A DNA stretch of 64,000 bases from JAEYZM01 sp943372195 (GTDB lineage Bacteria > Bacteroidota > Bacteroidia > Sphingobacteriales > Sphingobacteriaceae): positions 1 to 64,000 of the forward strand of contig CALRXS010000006.1 in NCBI GenBank assembly GCA_943372195.1, given 5' to 3'. A program made the translations under genes and the position numbers. The notes beneath the pieces are model-generated. The model saw only the letters and a list, made by a program, of their open reading frames with translations, did not search any database and was not told the DNA's origin. Below, piece by piece: positions 43,892 through 52,800 of this stretch. Positions within the stretch are counted from its first letter, which is position 1. Every line of letters starts with the position of its first letter.

Positions 43892-44629
43892 TTAATTTTC
43901 TTGCGACAAAATTAGTCTTTCCATTTCATTATATACTTTAGTTTTTAATTTTTCTAAATCATCTATAGTATATTCATTGACAGAAATTGGATCTGCAAAA
44001 ATAGCTTTTATTACACCAGGTCTAATAGCAAAAGGATCTTTTCTAGGCATTAACTCTCTTGAATTAATTAATACAAAAGGAGCAATTGGAGTTTGTGTTT
44101 CAATTGCGATTCGAAAAGCACCATCATAAAATTCTTTTAATGGATTAGGTGTTGTATTCATGGTGCCTTCTGGGAAGATCAGAATAGAAATTCCTTCAGC
44201 TAATACTTTTTTTAATTTTTCTACACTTGCTGCTCTACTATCTTTGTCACTTCTATCTAATGTTACCACCACACGAGTGTAAATAAAACCAAAGAAAGGT
44301 ATTTTACTCATTTCTATTTTACCTAACGGTTTAAAGGCATTAGGCGCTGCAAGCACTACTGCTGGTGCATCTAAATAAGATCCATGATTACATACATAAA
44401 TATACGTTTGATCAGTATTTACATTTTTATTTCTCTTAATAGTAAAAAAGAAACCACTAATAGCAGCGAAAGTAAATGACCAAAAACGAAGTAATGCAAA
44501 TGGTATTTGTGCTCCATATTTACCAGGTAAATATGAAAACAAAATAATAAATGGCAACACTAAAAGCATGATCGTAAAAAATGCTATCAAGCCAAGTGTT
44601 AAATGAATTACTGAAATGATTTTTCTCAT
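43892..44629 (-). CDS. plsC: 1-Acylglycerol-3-phosphate acyltransferase family (PlsC)
   Basis: 245 residues from the ATG at 44629, which overlaps the rnc stop as ATGA; the ATG at 44653 lies within rnc and is less likely. An N-terminal span (~8-35), then the acyltransferase motifs: NHGSYLDAP (HX4D), FIYTRVVVTLDR, and FPEGTMN. It acylates lysophosphatidic acid in membrane lipid synthesis. Being in the same run as acpP and fabF fits a lipid operon. Confidence 0.92.
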   Translation of the reverse strand: MRKIISVIHLTLGLIAFFTIMLLVLPFIILFSYLPGKYGAQIPFALLRFWSFTFAAISGFFFTIKRNKNVNTDQTYIYVCNHGSYLDAPAVVLAAPNAFKPLGKIEMSKIPFFGFIYTRVVVTLDRSDKDSRAASVEKLKKVLAEGISILIFPEGTMNTTPNPLKEFYDGAFRIAIETQTPIAPFVLINSRELMPRKDPFAIRPGVIKAIFADPISVNEYTIDDLEKLKTKVYNEMERLILSQEN

Positions 44630-45360
44630 GCTAATATATTTAGTGCAAGGCATGCTTTTTCAGCTGCATTTTTCTCTGCGTTTTTCTTGCTGAAATCTTG
44701 TCCTTTGCCCATGTCTTCGCCATTAATTAATACTCTTACAGTAAACAATCGCGATTGACCTGCATGTTTTTCTTCTAAAAGTTCAAATTGAATTTCTTTG
44801 CCTTCTTTTTGAGCCCATTCTAATAATCGGCTTTTAAAATTAGACTCGGTTTGTTCTAAATGATCTATATCAACGTGAGGTATGATGATTCTATTGATAA
44901 TAAATTTGCGCGTAAATTCGTAACCTTTATCTAGGTATATAGCTCCAACCATTGCTTCAAATGCATCACCAAATAATGATGAGTTTTTATTTCCCATATT
45001 ATTAAGTTTTGTATCATAATCAATCAGATCAGATATACCCATCTTCTTAGATAACTGATTTAGATGTGAACGATTTACCATTTTTGAACGCATCTCTGTC
45101 AAGAAACCTTCATCTTTGTATGGAAACTTTTTGAATAATACTTCAGCTACAACCGAGCCAAGTATCGCATCACCTAAAAACTCTAATCTTTCGTTGCTAT
45201 TTTTTACGCCTTTTTTATGAATATCACTAGCAACTGATTTATGACGTAATGCCAAACGATATAAACGAAAATTACCAGGTACAAATCCCAATATATTTCT
45301 TAAAGCCCTTAACTCTGCTTTATATTTCGAAGTGTATAATTTAAGAATACCTATTGGCAT
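44626..45360 (-). CDS. rnc: Ribonuclease III
   Basis: 244 residues. The catalytic helix NERLEFLGDAILG has Glu60 and Asp64; DAFEAMVGAIYLDKG holds the second acidic pair. A C-terminal double-stranded RNA-binding domain follows (about 170-244, ending with KNAEKNAAEKACLAL). It cuts double-stranded RNA in rRNA and mRNA processing. acpP-fabF-rnc order is conserved in many Bacteroidota. It overlaps the acyltransferase gene by four bases. Confidence 0.97.
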   Translation of the reverse strand: MPIGILKLYTSKYKAELRALRNILGFVPGNFRLYRLALRHKSVASDIHKKGVKNSNERLEFLGDAILGSVVAEVLFKKFPYKDEGFLTEMRSKMVNRSHLNQLSKKMGISDLIDYDTKLNNMGNKNSSLFGDAFEAMVGAIYLDKGYEFTRKFIINRIIIPHVDIDHLEQTESNFKSRLLEWAQKEGKEIQFELLEEKHAGQSRLFTVRVLINGEDMGKGQDFSKKNAEKNAAEKACLALNILA

Positions 45361-45414
45361 ATTGATTTATTGATAGCCATCTAAAATAATAATTTCGTAG
45401 GTAAATTAAATTGA

Positions 45415-46665
45415 TTATTCAGCTTTTTTAACAATCACTGATGCATTATGTCCGCCAAAGCCGAAAGTATTACTCAATGCTGCACGTACTACTCTTTTCT
45501 GTGCTTTATTGAATGTTAAATTCAAACGAGGATCGAACTGCGGATCGTCAGTAAAGTGATTTATTGTCGGTGGTATGATATCATTCTGTACAGCTAATAT
45601 TGCAGCAATTGCTTCTACAGCACCAGTAGCCCCTAATAAGTGACCAGTCATAGATTTTGTAGAACTTATGTTCAAATTGTATGCATGTTCACCAAATAGG
45701 TTGACAATAGCTGTTGTTTCAGAAACATCACCTAATGGAGTTGATGTACCGTGAACGTTAATGTAATCAAGATCTTCAGGCTTCATACCTGCATCTCTCA
45801 TTGCATTTTTCATTACGTTCAATGCACCTAAACCTTGTGGATGTGGAGCTGTTATGTGATTTGCATCGGCAGATAAACCACCTCCTGCAATTTCAGCATA
45901 AATTTTTGCACCTCTTTTCTTTGCATGCTCATACTCTTCTAGTATCAAAGTACCTGATCCCTCACCTAACACAAAACCTTCTCTATCTAAATCAAATGGT
46001 CTTGATGCTGTTTGAGGAGAGTCATTACGAGTTGACAATGCGTGCATAGCATTAAAACCACCCAATGCTGCTTCGTTAACACTCGCTTCAGAACCACCTG
46101 TGATCATAAGATCAGCCATTCCTAAACGAATATAATTGAAAGCATCAATGATTGCATTGGTTGATGAGGCACATGCTGAAACAGTTGCGAAATTCGGACC
46201 TCTAAGTCCGTATTTAATAGATATATGCCCTGGGGCAATATCGATAATCATCTTCGGAATGAAGAAAGGATTAAAACGTGGAGTACCATCACCAGTATTG
46301 AAATTGGTGACTTCATCAATGAAGGTTCTTAAACCCCCAATACCAGAACCCCAAATAACACCCGCACGATCAGGATCTATTTGGCTGAAGTCTATCTGTG
46401 AATCTTTCACGGCTTCATCTGTAGATGCTAATGCATAATGTACAAATGGATCGAGCTTTCTAGCTTCTTTCTTGTCCAAATAATCCTCAATGTTGAAGTT
46501 CTTTACTTCACAAGCGAATTGCGTTTTGAACTTAGAGGCATCAAAACGAGTAATGTAATCAGAGCCACTGACCCCTTCAACTAAATTCTTCCAGAATTCT
46601 GGTACAGAATTGCCTATGGGAGTCAATGCTCCAATACCTGTAACTACTACTCTTTTTAATTCCAT
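45415..46665 (-). CDS. fabF: Beta-ketoacyl-ACP synthase II
   Basis: 416 residues with the thiolase-fold triad: nucleophile Cys165 (VSACASST), His in NVHGTSTPLGD, and His in MTGHLLGATGA. It condenses malonyl-ACP with acyl-ACP in fatty-acid elongation. It starts 22 bases after acpP, as in most bacteria. The gene is richer in conserved codons than its neighbours, as expected of a strongly expressed enzyme. Confidence 0.97.
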   Translation of the reverse strand: MELKRVVVTGIGALTPIGNSVPEFWKNLVEGVSGSDYITRFDASKFKTQFACEVKNFNIEDYLDKKEARKLDPFVHYALASTDEAVKDSQIDFSQIDPDRAGVIWGSGIGGLRTFIDEVTNFNTGDGTPRFNPFFIPKMIIDIAPGHISIKYGLRGPNFATVSACASSTNAIIDAFNYIRLGMADLMITGGSEASVNEAALGGFNAMHALSTRNDSPQTASRPFDLDREGFVLGEGSGTLILEEYEHAKKRGAKIYAEIAGGGLSADANHITAPHPQGLGALNVMKNAMRDAGMKPEDLDYINVHGTSTPLGDVSETTAIVNLFGEHAYNLNISSTKSMTGHLLGATGAVEAIAAILAVQNDIIPPTINHFTDDPQFDPRLNLTFNKAQKRVVRAALSNTFGFGGHNASVIVKKAE

Positions 46666-46687
46666 ATTTGGTCTAAGAGAGAATTGA

Positions 46688-46924
46688 TTACTTAACGTTC
46701 TTTTCTAAGTAAGAAATCGCTTGTCCTACCGTTCCAATAGTTTCTGCTTGCTCATCAGGAATAGCGATGTTAAATTCTTTTTCAAATTCCATGATTAATT
46801 CAACTGTATCCAGTGAATCAGCACCTAAGTCGTTGGTAAAGCTTGCCTCTGGTGTAACTTCACTTTCGTCAACACCCAACTTTTCTACAATGATTGCTTT
46901 TACTCTTGATGCAATATCTGACAT
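46688..46924 (-). CDS. acpP: Acyl carrier protein
   Basis: 78 residues, acidic. DSLDTVEL carries the phosphopantetheine-attachment Ser37. It is the first gene of the long minus-strand run that continues through fabF, rnc, the acyltransferase, EamA, yicC, gmk and nadD. The promoter candidate at 46959-46989 lies just upstream. Confidence 0.98.
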   Translation of the reverse strand: MSDIASRVKAIIVEKLGVDESEVTPEASFTNDLGADSLDTVELIMEFEKEFNIAIPDEQAETIGTVGQAISYLEKNVK

Positions 46925-46958
46925 AATTTTAAAATTTAGGTTTTTAATAAATTCTGTG

Positions 46959-46989
46959 CAAAGAAAATGATATTATAACAAATAATCAA
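46959..46989 (-). promoter_or_regulatory. Candidate promoter of the acpP-nadD run
   Basis: On the minus strand a TTG (46989-46987) is followed after 20 bases by TTTCTTTG (46966-46959), one mismatch from TAnnTTTG. It lies 34 bases ahead of the acpP ATG. The opposite TAATTTTG box for the divergent gene is 70 bases away. Confidence 0.5.
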
Positions 46990-47059
46990 AATTTTATTTC
47001 TACTTGGTTTTTTTACACCCCCAAATGCACATTTCTTATCCAATAGTAGGCTTTTTTAT

Positions 47060-47067
47060 TAATTTTG
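47060..47067 (+). promoter_or_regulatory. -7 box for the IPExxxVDY gene
   Basis: TAATTTTG, exact TAnnTTTG, 20 bases before the TTG start at 47088. No TTG found at the -33 position. Confidence 0.55.
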
Positions 47068-47087
47068 ACAAATAAATTTTTAACCAA

Positions 47088-47507
47088 TTGAGCAAGAAAA
47101 TTCTAAGAGTTGAATACGATTTCGATTTTACCCTGATCGGTATCTCTTCCTCTGTTCGCGATTATCGACTCTGTTGGTATATAAATAAACACCTCCCTCT
47201 ACGTTTTCAAAGAGATATTGACTTGACCATTTACAGCGAATTTGGTAATGAATCTTACCATTCATGCTTTAAATACAGCATCGAAAACTTAGAAACTGAC
47301 ATTTATTTATTGAGCAATAAAAGCGGTTCTGAATATATTATACCCGAAAGTAAAGAATCTGACTTTTTTATCGTTAGTACCGAAGCTCTTAATTCCGAAG
47401 AAGAAAAAGCGATATTAAACGGCTTAAATAAAATTGATGTCATACAAACTGCTTTTATGCTAGATGCAAACTCTTTTAAGAGTAAAGAGAATTTGTTGTT
47501 TTTTTAG
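47088..47507 (+). CDS. IPExxxVDY-family protein
   Basis: 139 residues, TTG start. The diagnostic motif is IPESKESDF at 85-93, a variant of IPExxxVDY with Ser for Val and Phe for Tyr. No signal peptide or membrane span. The family is restricted to Bacteroidota, its function is unknown, and it commonly sits beside pyruvate kinase and the acp-fabF-rnc genes. Here it is divergent from acpP, and a toxin-antitoxin pair lies between it and pyk. A structural or regulatory partner of one of these neighbours is conceivable. Confidence 0.85.
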   Translation: MSKKILRVEYDFDFTLIGISSSVRDYRLCWYINKHLPLRFQRDIDLTIYSEFGNESYHSCFKYSIENLETDIYLLSNKSGSEYIIPESKESDFFIVSTEALNSEEEKAILNGLNKIDVIQTAFMLDANSFKSKENLLFF

Positions 47508-47538
47508 TTGATTTAAATACCAATAATTGGTATTTTTG
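47508..47538 (+). promoter_or_regulatory. parDE promoter overlapped by a perfect palindrome
   Basis: A TTG at 47508-47510 and TATTTTTG at 47531-47538 (exact TAnnTTTG) with a 20-base spacer. Between and over them lies AAATACCAAT (47515-47524), centre base 47525, ATTGGTATTT (47526-47535): a 21-base perfect palindrome whose right arm runs into the -7 box. This is the layout of an autorepression operator for the antitoxin. The ATG follows at 47555. Confidence 0.7.
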
Positions 47539-47554
47539 AATAAATCGATCAAAC

Positions 47555-47806
47555 ATGGCTAAAAATACTTCTATATTATTAGGTGACTACTTTGATAAAT
47601 TTATTTCTAAACAAATAAAAACAGGTAAGTTCTCTTCTGCAAGTGAAGTAGTAAGAGCTGCACTTAGAGTCCTCGAGCAAGAAGAAAATAAAAAAAATCT
47701 ATTAGTTGCAGAGTTAATCAAAGCTGAAAAATCTGCTCTAATAAGTAACTTCAATAAAGATTCTTTCTTGTCAGATTTACATATTAAACATGTATCGAAA
47801 AAATGA
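47555..47806 (+). CDS. parD: ParD-family antitoxin
   Basis: 83 residues. The N-terminal part (GDYFDKFISKQIKTGKFSSASEVVRAALR) is a ribbon-helix-helix DNA-binding fold of the ParD type; the Lys-rich C-terminal half would wrap the toxin. The stop overlaps the ParE start (ATGA), the usual type II arrangement. It probably binds the palindrome at 47515-47535. Confidence 0.93.
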   Translation: MAKNTSILLGDYFDKFISKQIKTGKFSSASEVVRAALRVLEQEENKKNLLVAELIKAEKSALISNFNKDSFLSDLHIKHVSKK

Positions 47807-48099
47807 ACTATAAAATAAGTAGTTCAGCAATCTCTGACCTTGAAGAAATTTGGCTATTTACATTAAACAATTGGTCTCTAGATCAAGCTGATCGTTATTT
47901 TAATTTGATAATGAATGAAATTGAATACCTTTCTATTAATCCTAAATCTGGCAAAGACTATTCATTTATCAGAGAAGGGTACTATTGTTCAAAAGTTAAA
48001 TCCCATTTAATATTCTATAAACTTAATGTTAATGTTGTTGAAGTTATGAGAATTCTTCATCAAAAAATGGACATTGAGATACAACTTACTGATGAATAA
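47803..48099 (+). CDS. parE: ParE-family toxin
   Basis: 98 residues. ISSSAISDLEEIWLFT, GYYCSKVKSHLIFYK and VEVMRILHQKMD match ParE/RelE-superfamily toxins; members of the ParE branch poison DNA gyrase. Expressed with ParD from one promoter, overlapping by four bases. Sits between the IPExxxVDY gene and pyk, where no other gene is usual. Confidence 0.93.
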   Translation: MNYKISSSAISDLEEIWLFTLNNWSLDQADRYFNLIMNEIEYLSINPKSGKDYSFIREGYYCSKVKSHLIFYKLNVNVVEVMRILHQKMDIEIQLTDE

Positions 48100-48132
48100 G
48101 TGTAATTAGTACACTTTGTCAAAAAAATTGAT

Positions 48133-48140
48133 TAGGTTTG
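48133..48140 (+). promoter_or_regulatory. -7 box of pyk
   Basis: TAGGTTTG, exact TAnnTTTG, 23 bases before the ATG at 48164. A TTG at 48116-48118 gives a 14-base spacer, shorter than usual. It frees pyk from the TA promoter. Confidence 0.55.
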
Positions 48141-48163
48141 AAATATAAAACAAAAAATACTTT

Positions 48164-49594
48164 ATGAAAGTATACCACAACAGAACAAAAATTGTAGCAA
48201 CATTAGGTCCAGCTTCTGCATCTAAAGAAGTTTTATTGAAAATGATTAAAGCAGGTATGGATATCTGCAGAATTAATTTCTCACACGGTAAACACGAAGA
48301 CTTAGCTAAAATCATCGCTACCATCCGCGAGATAAATAAAAAACATAATACACACGTAGGTATTTTAGCCGATTTACAAGGACCAAAAATTAGAGTGGGT
48401 GAGATGAAAGATAATGGCGTTTTCTTAAAGAAAAACCAAGAGTTAGTAATGACAACCAAACCTTGTGTTGGTACTCATGAACGTTTATATATTTCTTATC
48501 AAGCTTTTCCGAAGGATGTTAAAGTTGGAGAAATAATTTTGCTAGATGATGGTAAATTACAATTCAAAGTAATAAGCACTGACAAAAAAGATAGCGTAAA
48601 AGTTAAAGTTATTTATGGTGGTATTTTATCATCAAACAAAGGTGTGAACTTGCCAGATACCAAAGTTTCTATACCGAGTTTAACTCCTAAAGATTTAAAA
48701 GACTTAGATTTTATATTGAAGCAAGAGGTAGAGTGGGTCGGACTTTCATTTGTGCGTGAGGCGAAAGATATTACTGAGTTGAAAGAAATTATTAAGAAGA
48801 GACATTCTAAAACTCGTGTTATAGCAAAAATTGAAAAGCCAGAAGCACTCATTAATTTAGATGAAATTATTGCAGAAACTGATGCAGTAATGGTTGCACG
48901 TGGTGACTTAGGCGTTGAATGCCCAATGGAGGATTTACCTATCATACAAAAACAGATTGTTAAAAAATGTATGGAGCATGCGAAACCAGTAATCATTGCA
49001 ACTCAAATGATGGAAAGCATGATCACTAATCCGCGACCTACTAGAGCAGAAGTAAACGATGTTGCGAATTCTGTATTAGATGGTGCAGATGCAGTGATGT
49101 TGAGCGGAGAGACATCCGTAGGACAATACCCAGTAGAAGTTATACAATCAATGCAACAAATTATTCGCAAGATTGAAAACACTGCATACCCTTATATGCA
49201 AATGCATGTACCGAATAAAAAATCTTCAACGTATAGATCAGATAGTATTTGTTATACTGCTTGTATTTTAGCGGAGCACAACTCTGCTTTAGGGATTGTT
49301 TCGATGACACACTCTGGATATACAGCATTTAGAATTTCGAGTCATAGACCAGAAGCCATAACTTTCATATTTACTTCTAATAGGTCTCTTTTGTGTATGC
49401 TAAGTTTGGTATGGGGAGTACGCGGATTTTATTATGATAAATTTGAAAGTACTGATCAAACGATGAAGGATGTTAACGGAATGCTCAAGCATCACAAGCT
49501 TGTGAAGAAGGGCGACGTAGTAATCAATACTGCTAGCACGCCTATCGGAAGAAGTGGCCGTACAAACACTATAAAAATAAGCCAGATTGAATAG
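48164..49594 (+). CDS. pyk: Pyruvate kinase
   Basis: 476 residues. TKIVATLGPAS, CRINFSHG and DLQGPKIRVGEM at the N-terminus; the active-site stretch VIAKIEKPEAL with catalytic Lys; MVARGDLGVE; and TQMMESMI...PRPTRAEVND. It makes pyruvate and ATP from phosphoenolpyruvate. The C-terminal allosteric domain is present. It has its own -7 box and is followed by the long nrdJ leader. Confidence 0.97.
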   Translation: MKVYHNRTKIVATLGPASASKEVLLKMIKAGMDICRINFSHGKHEDLAKIIATIREINKKHNTHVGILADLQGPKIRVGEMKDNGVFLKKNQELVMTTKPCVGTHERLYISYQAFPKDVKVGEIILLDDGKLQFKVISTDKKDSVKVKVIYGGILSSNKGVNLPDTKVSIPSLTPKDLKDLDFILKQEVEWVGLSFVREAKDITELKEIIKKRHSKTRVIAKIEKPEALINLDEIIAETDAVMVARGDLGVECPMEDLPIIQKQIVKKCMEHAKPVIIATQMMESMITNPRPTRAEVNDVANSVLDGADAVMLSGETSVGQYPVEVIQSMQQIIRKIENTAYPYMQMHVPNKKSSTYRSDSICYTACILAEHNSALGIVSMTHSGYTAFRISSHRPEAITFIFTSNRSLLCMLSLVWGVRGFYYDKFESTDQTMKDVNGMLKHHKLVKKGDVVINTASTPIGRSGRTNTIKISQIE

Positions 49595-49609
49595 TTCTCA
49601 TTTTGTTTT

Positions 49610-49800
49610 AACATAAGTAAAATATTATGTTAATATCTTAGAAAACCAATGTTTTCCACATAGGCAAAACATTGGTTTTCTGCATTTTAAAGCGATTTAC
49701 TTCGTGCAGACCTTGTTTAGCATTTTGTATGTGGAAAACTCAATTTGATGTGCCTTACTCAGGCCCTTAAATTTGATTAAAAACTCCGTAAGTTTTTTTT
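49610..49800 (+). promoter_or_regulatory. Structured leader upstream of nrdJ
   Basis: The 261-base gap holds several self-complementary stretches: AACATAA/TTATGTT (49610-49631); a 16-bp perfect stem, AGAAAACCAATGTTTT (49640-49655) with its complement at 49666-49681 and a 10-base loop; CTGCA/TGCAG (49680-49709); GTTTTCCACATA (49651-49662) with TATGTGGAAAAC (49728-49739), which competes with the 16-bp stem; and AAAAACT/AGTTTTT followed by eight Ts (49779-49800), terminator-like. The CCACA-containing pair matches the DnaA box pattern TTWTNCACA in both orientations (49652-49660, 49730-49738). I see no B12-riboswitch B12-box. Confidence 0.55.
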
Positions 49801-49855
49801 AACCGTTAACAATAACATAATCAATAACCTAAACTTACCCGAATAAATAATTACT

Positions 49856-52800
49856 ATGAGCAAAAAAGAGAATAAAGGAAAAGGGATGAAAATTGATCGC
49901 TATTTCACCCAACAAGGAGTAAGTCCGTATGACTTATTCACGTATGAAAAAAGAACTTCAGTAATTCGTAACCCTGCGGGCGATGCAGTGTTTGAAATGA
50001 AAGATGTAGAAGTACCCGCTTCATGGTCACAAGTGGCTACGGATATTTTAGCTCAAAAATATTTCCGTAAAGCTGGTGTACCTCTAGAGGATGGAACTAC
50101 TGGTTCAGAGAAATCAGTAAAGCAAGTAGCGCATCGTATGGCTAATTGCTGGACAGACTGGGGTAAGCGTTATGGATACTTTGCAACAGAAGAAGATTCA
50201 ACTGCATTTTATGATGAGTTAGTTTATACAATAGTAGGTCAATTAGCTGCACCTAACTCACCACAATGGTTTAATACTGGTTTATATTCTTCATATGGTA
50301 TTACAGGCAAGCCACAAGGTCACTACTTTGTGAACCCAGAAACTGGTAAATTAGAAAAATCAACTTCAGCATACGAACGTCCACAACCACATGCTTGTTT
50401 CATTTTATCAGTTGATGATGATTTGGTAAACGAAGGTGGTATCATGGATCTTTGGGTACGTGAAGCACGTATCTTCAAATATGGTTCTGGTGTAGGTACT
50501 AACTTCTCTAGAATTCGTGGCGAAAGCGAAAAATTATCTGGTGGTGGATATTCATCGGGCTTAATGTCATTCTTGAAAATTGGTGACAGAGCTGCAGGTG
50601 CAATCAAATCAGGTGGTACAACACGTCGTGCTGCGAAAATGGTTTGTTTAGATTTAGATCACCCAGAAATTGAAGGCTTCGTAAACTGGAAAGTTGAAGA
50701 AGAGAAAAAAGTTGCAGCGTTAATCGCAGCAGGTTATTCTTCAGACTATGAAGGTGAAGCTTATAGAACTGTTTCTGGACAAAACTCAAATAACTCTGTA
50801 CGTATACCTAACTCTTTCTTCTATGCTTTAGAAGAAGGTAAAGACTGGGAATTAGTAGGTAGAACAAATGGTAAAGTGGTTGGTACTATTCCATCAGAAA
50901 AATTATGGAATGATATCGCATTTGCTGCTTGGGCTTGCGCTGACCCTGGTGTACAATACGACACTACAATCAACGAATGGCATACATGTCCGCAAGGCGG
51001 AAGAATCAACGCTTCTAACCCTTGCTCTGAATACATGTTCTTAGATAACACTGCATGTAACTTAGCATCTGTAAACTTACGTCACTTCTTCAATGAAAAA
51101 ACATTAGAGTTTGATGTAAAAGGTTTTGAGCATATCTGCAGAATCTGGACAATGGTATTAGAGATTTCAGTATTGATGGCACAGTTCCCATCAAAAGATG
51201 TTGCTCAATTATCATACGAGTACAGAACATTAGGATTAGGGTATGCGAACTTAGGTTCAATGTTAATGGTTGCTGGTATAGCTTACGATAGCGATAAAGG
51301 TCGTGCTTTAGGTGGTGCTATTACAGCGATTATGACAGGTGTAGCTTATGCAACATCAGCAGAAATGGCTAAACACTTAGGTCCCTTCGTTAAATTCGAA
51401 GAGAACAAACAAGACATGTTACGAGTAATGCGTAATCACCGTTATGCAGCATACAATGCAACTGATGCATACGAGGGATTAGAGATTGCGCCTCCGGGCA
51501 TCGACCCTAAAGACTGTCCTGATTATTTATTATCAGCAGCATGCAATGCATGGGACAAAGCAGTTGAGTTAGGTGAGAAATACGGATACCGTAACGCACA
51601 AACAACTGTAATTGCTCCAACAGGTACAATTGGCTTAGTGATGGATTGTGATACTACAGGTATCGAGCCAGACTTCGCATTAGTGAAGTTCAAAAAATTA
51701 TCAGGTGGTGGTTACTTCAAAATTATTAACCAAGCAGTACCTGCAACATTATTAAACTTAGGTTATGATGAGCATCAAATTGATGCAATTGTAAACTATG
51801 CAAAAGGGTATGCAACTATTCAAGGTGCACCACATATTAACTTCGAATCATTAGCAACTAAAGGCTTTACACAAGATGATTTAGAAAGAGTTGATAAAGG
51901 AATGGTATCAGCATTTGAAATTAGTTTTGCATTCAACGTTTGGTCATTAGGTGAAGATTGCTTGAAGCGTTTAGGTTTCAAACCTGAGCAATACAATGCA
52001 CAAAACTTCAACTTACTACAAGCATTAGGTTTCAGCAGAACACAAATTTCTGAAGCTAATACTTATGTATGTGGTACAATGACAATCGAAGGTGCTCCTT
52101 TCTTAAAAGAAGAACACTATCCGATTTTTGATTGTGCGAATCGTTGTGGTTCAATAGGTCAACGTTACATCCATGCACACGGTCACATCAAAATGATGGC
52201 TGCTGCACAACCTTTCTTATCAGGTGCTATATCTAAAACAATCAACTTGCCAAACGAAGCATCTGTTGATGAAATTAAAGATTGCTACCAATTAAGTTGG
52301 GAATTAGGCTTAAAGGCTAACGCATTATATAGAGACGGATGTAAACTATCTCAACCATTATCAACTAAAGCATCTGCTGACGATAAAATTGAAACAGTTG
52401 ATGAAGTATTGGGTGAAGCAGCAAATGTTAGATTAAGTGATTTAACACCAGAGCAAGTTTTAGAAGCTGCAAGAGCAATCTTAGAGCGTTCAAAAGACAC
52501 AACCTTCAAACGTCAATTGTCAAGTGTTGTAGAGAAGAAAAGCTTACCAGCTAAGCGTAGAGGCTTTACACAGAAGGCAGCTGTAGGCGGACAAACAATT
52601 TATGTTCGTACAGGTGAATATGAAGATGGTACATTAGGAGAAATCTTCGTAGACATGCACAAAGAAGGTGCAACGTTTAGATCTTTAATGAACTGTTTTG
52701 CAATTGCAATATCAGTGGGCTTACAATACGGTGTTCCATTAGAAGAGTTTGTAGAGAAATTTGCATTCACTCGTTTTGAACCATCAGGTATGGTATCAGG

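Noticed and set aside
49652..49738. Chromosome origin based on DnaA-like boxes
   Set aside because: Only two boxes are present here, with no AT-rich unwinding cluster, dnaA or other origin neighbours. One more TTTTCCACA at 15824 is isolated.
49595..49855. Cobalamin riboswitch ahead of the B12-dependent reductase
   Set aside because: No B12-box-like sequence or matching core was found, though the structured leader remains a candidate for another kind of control.
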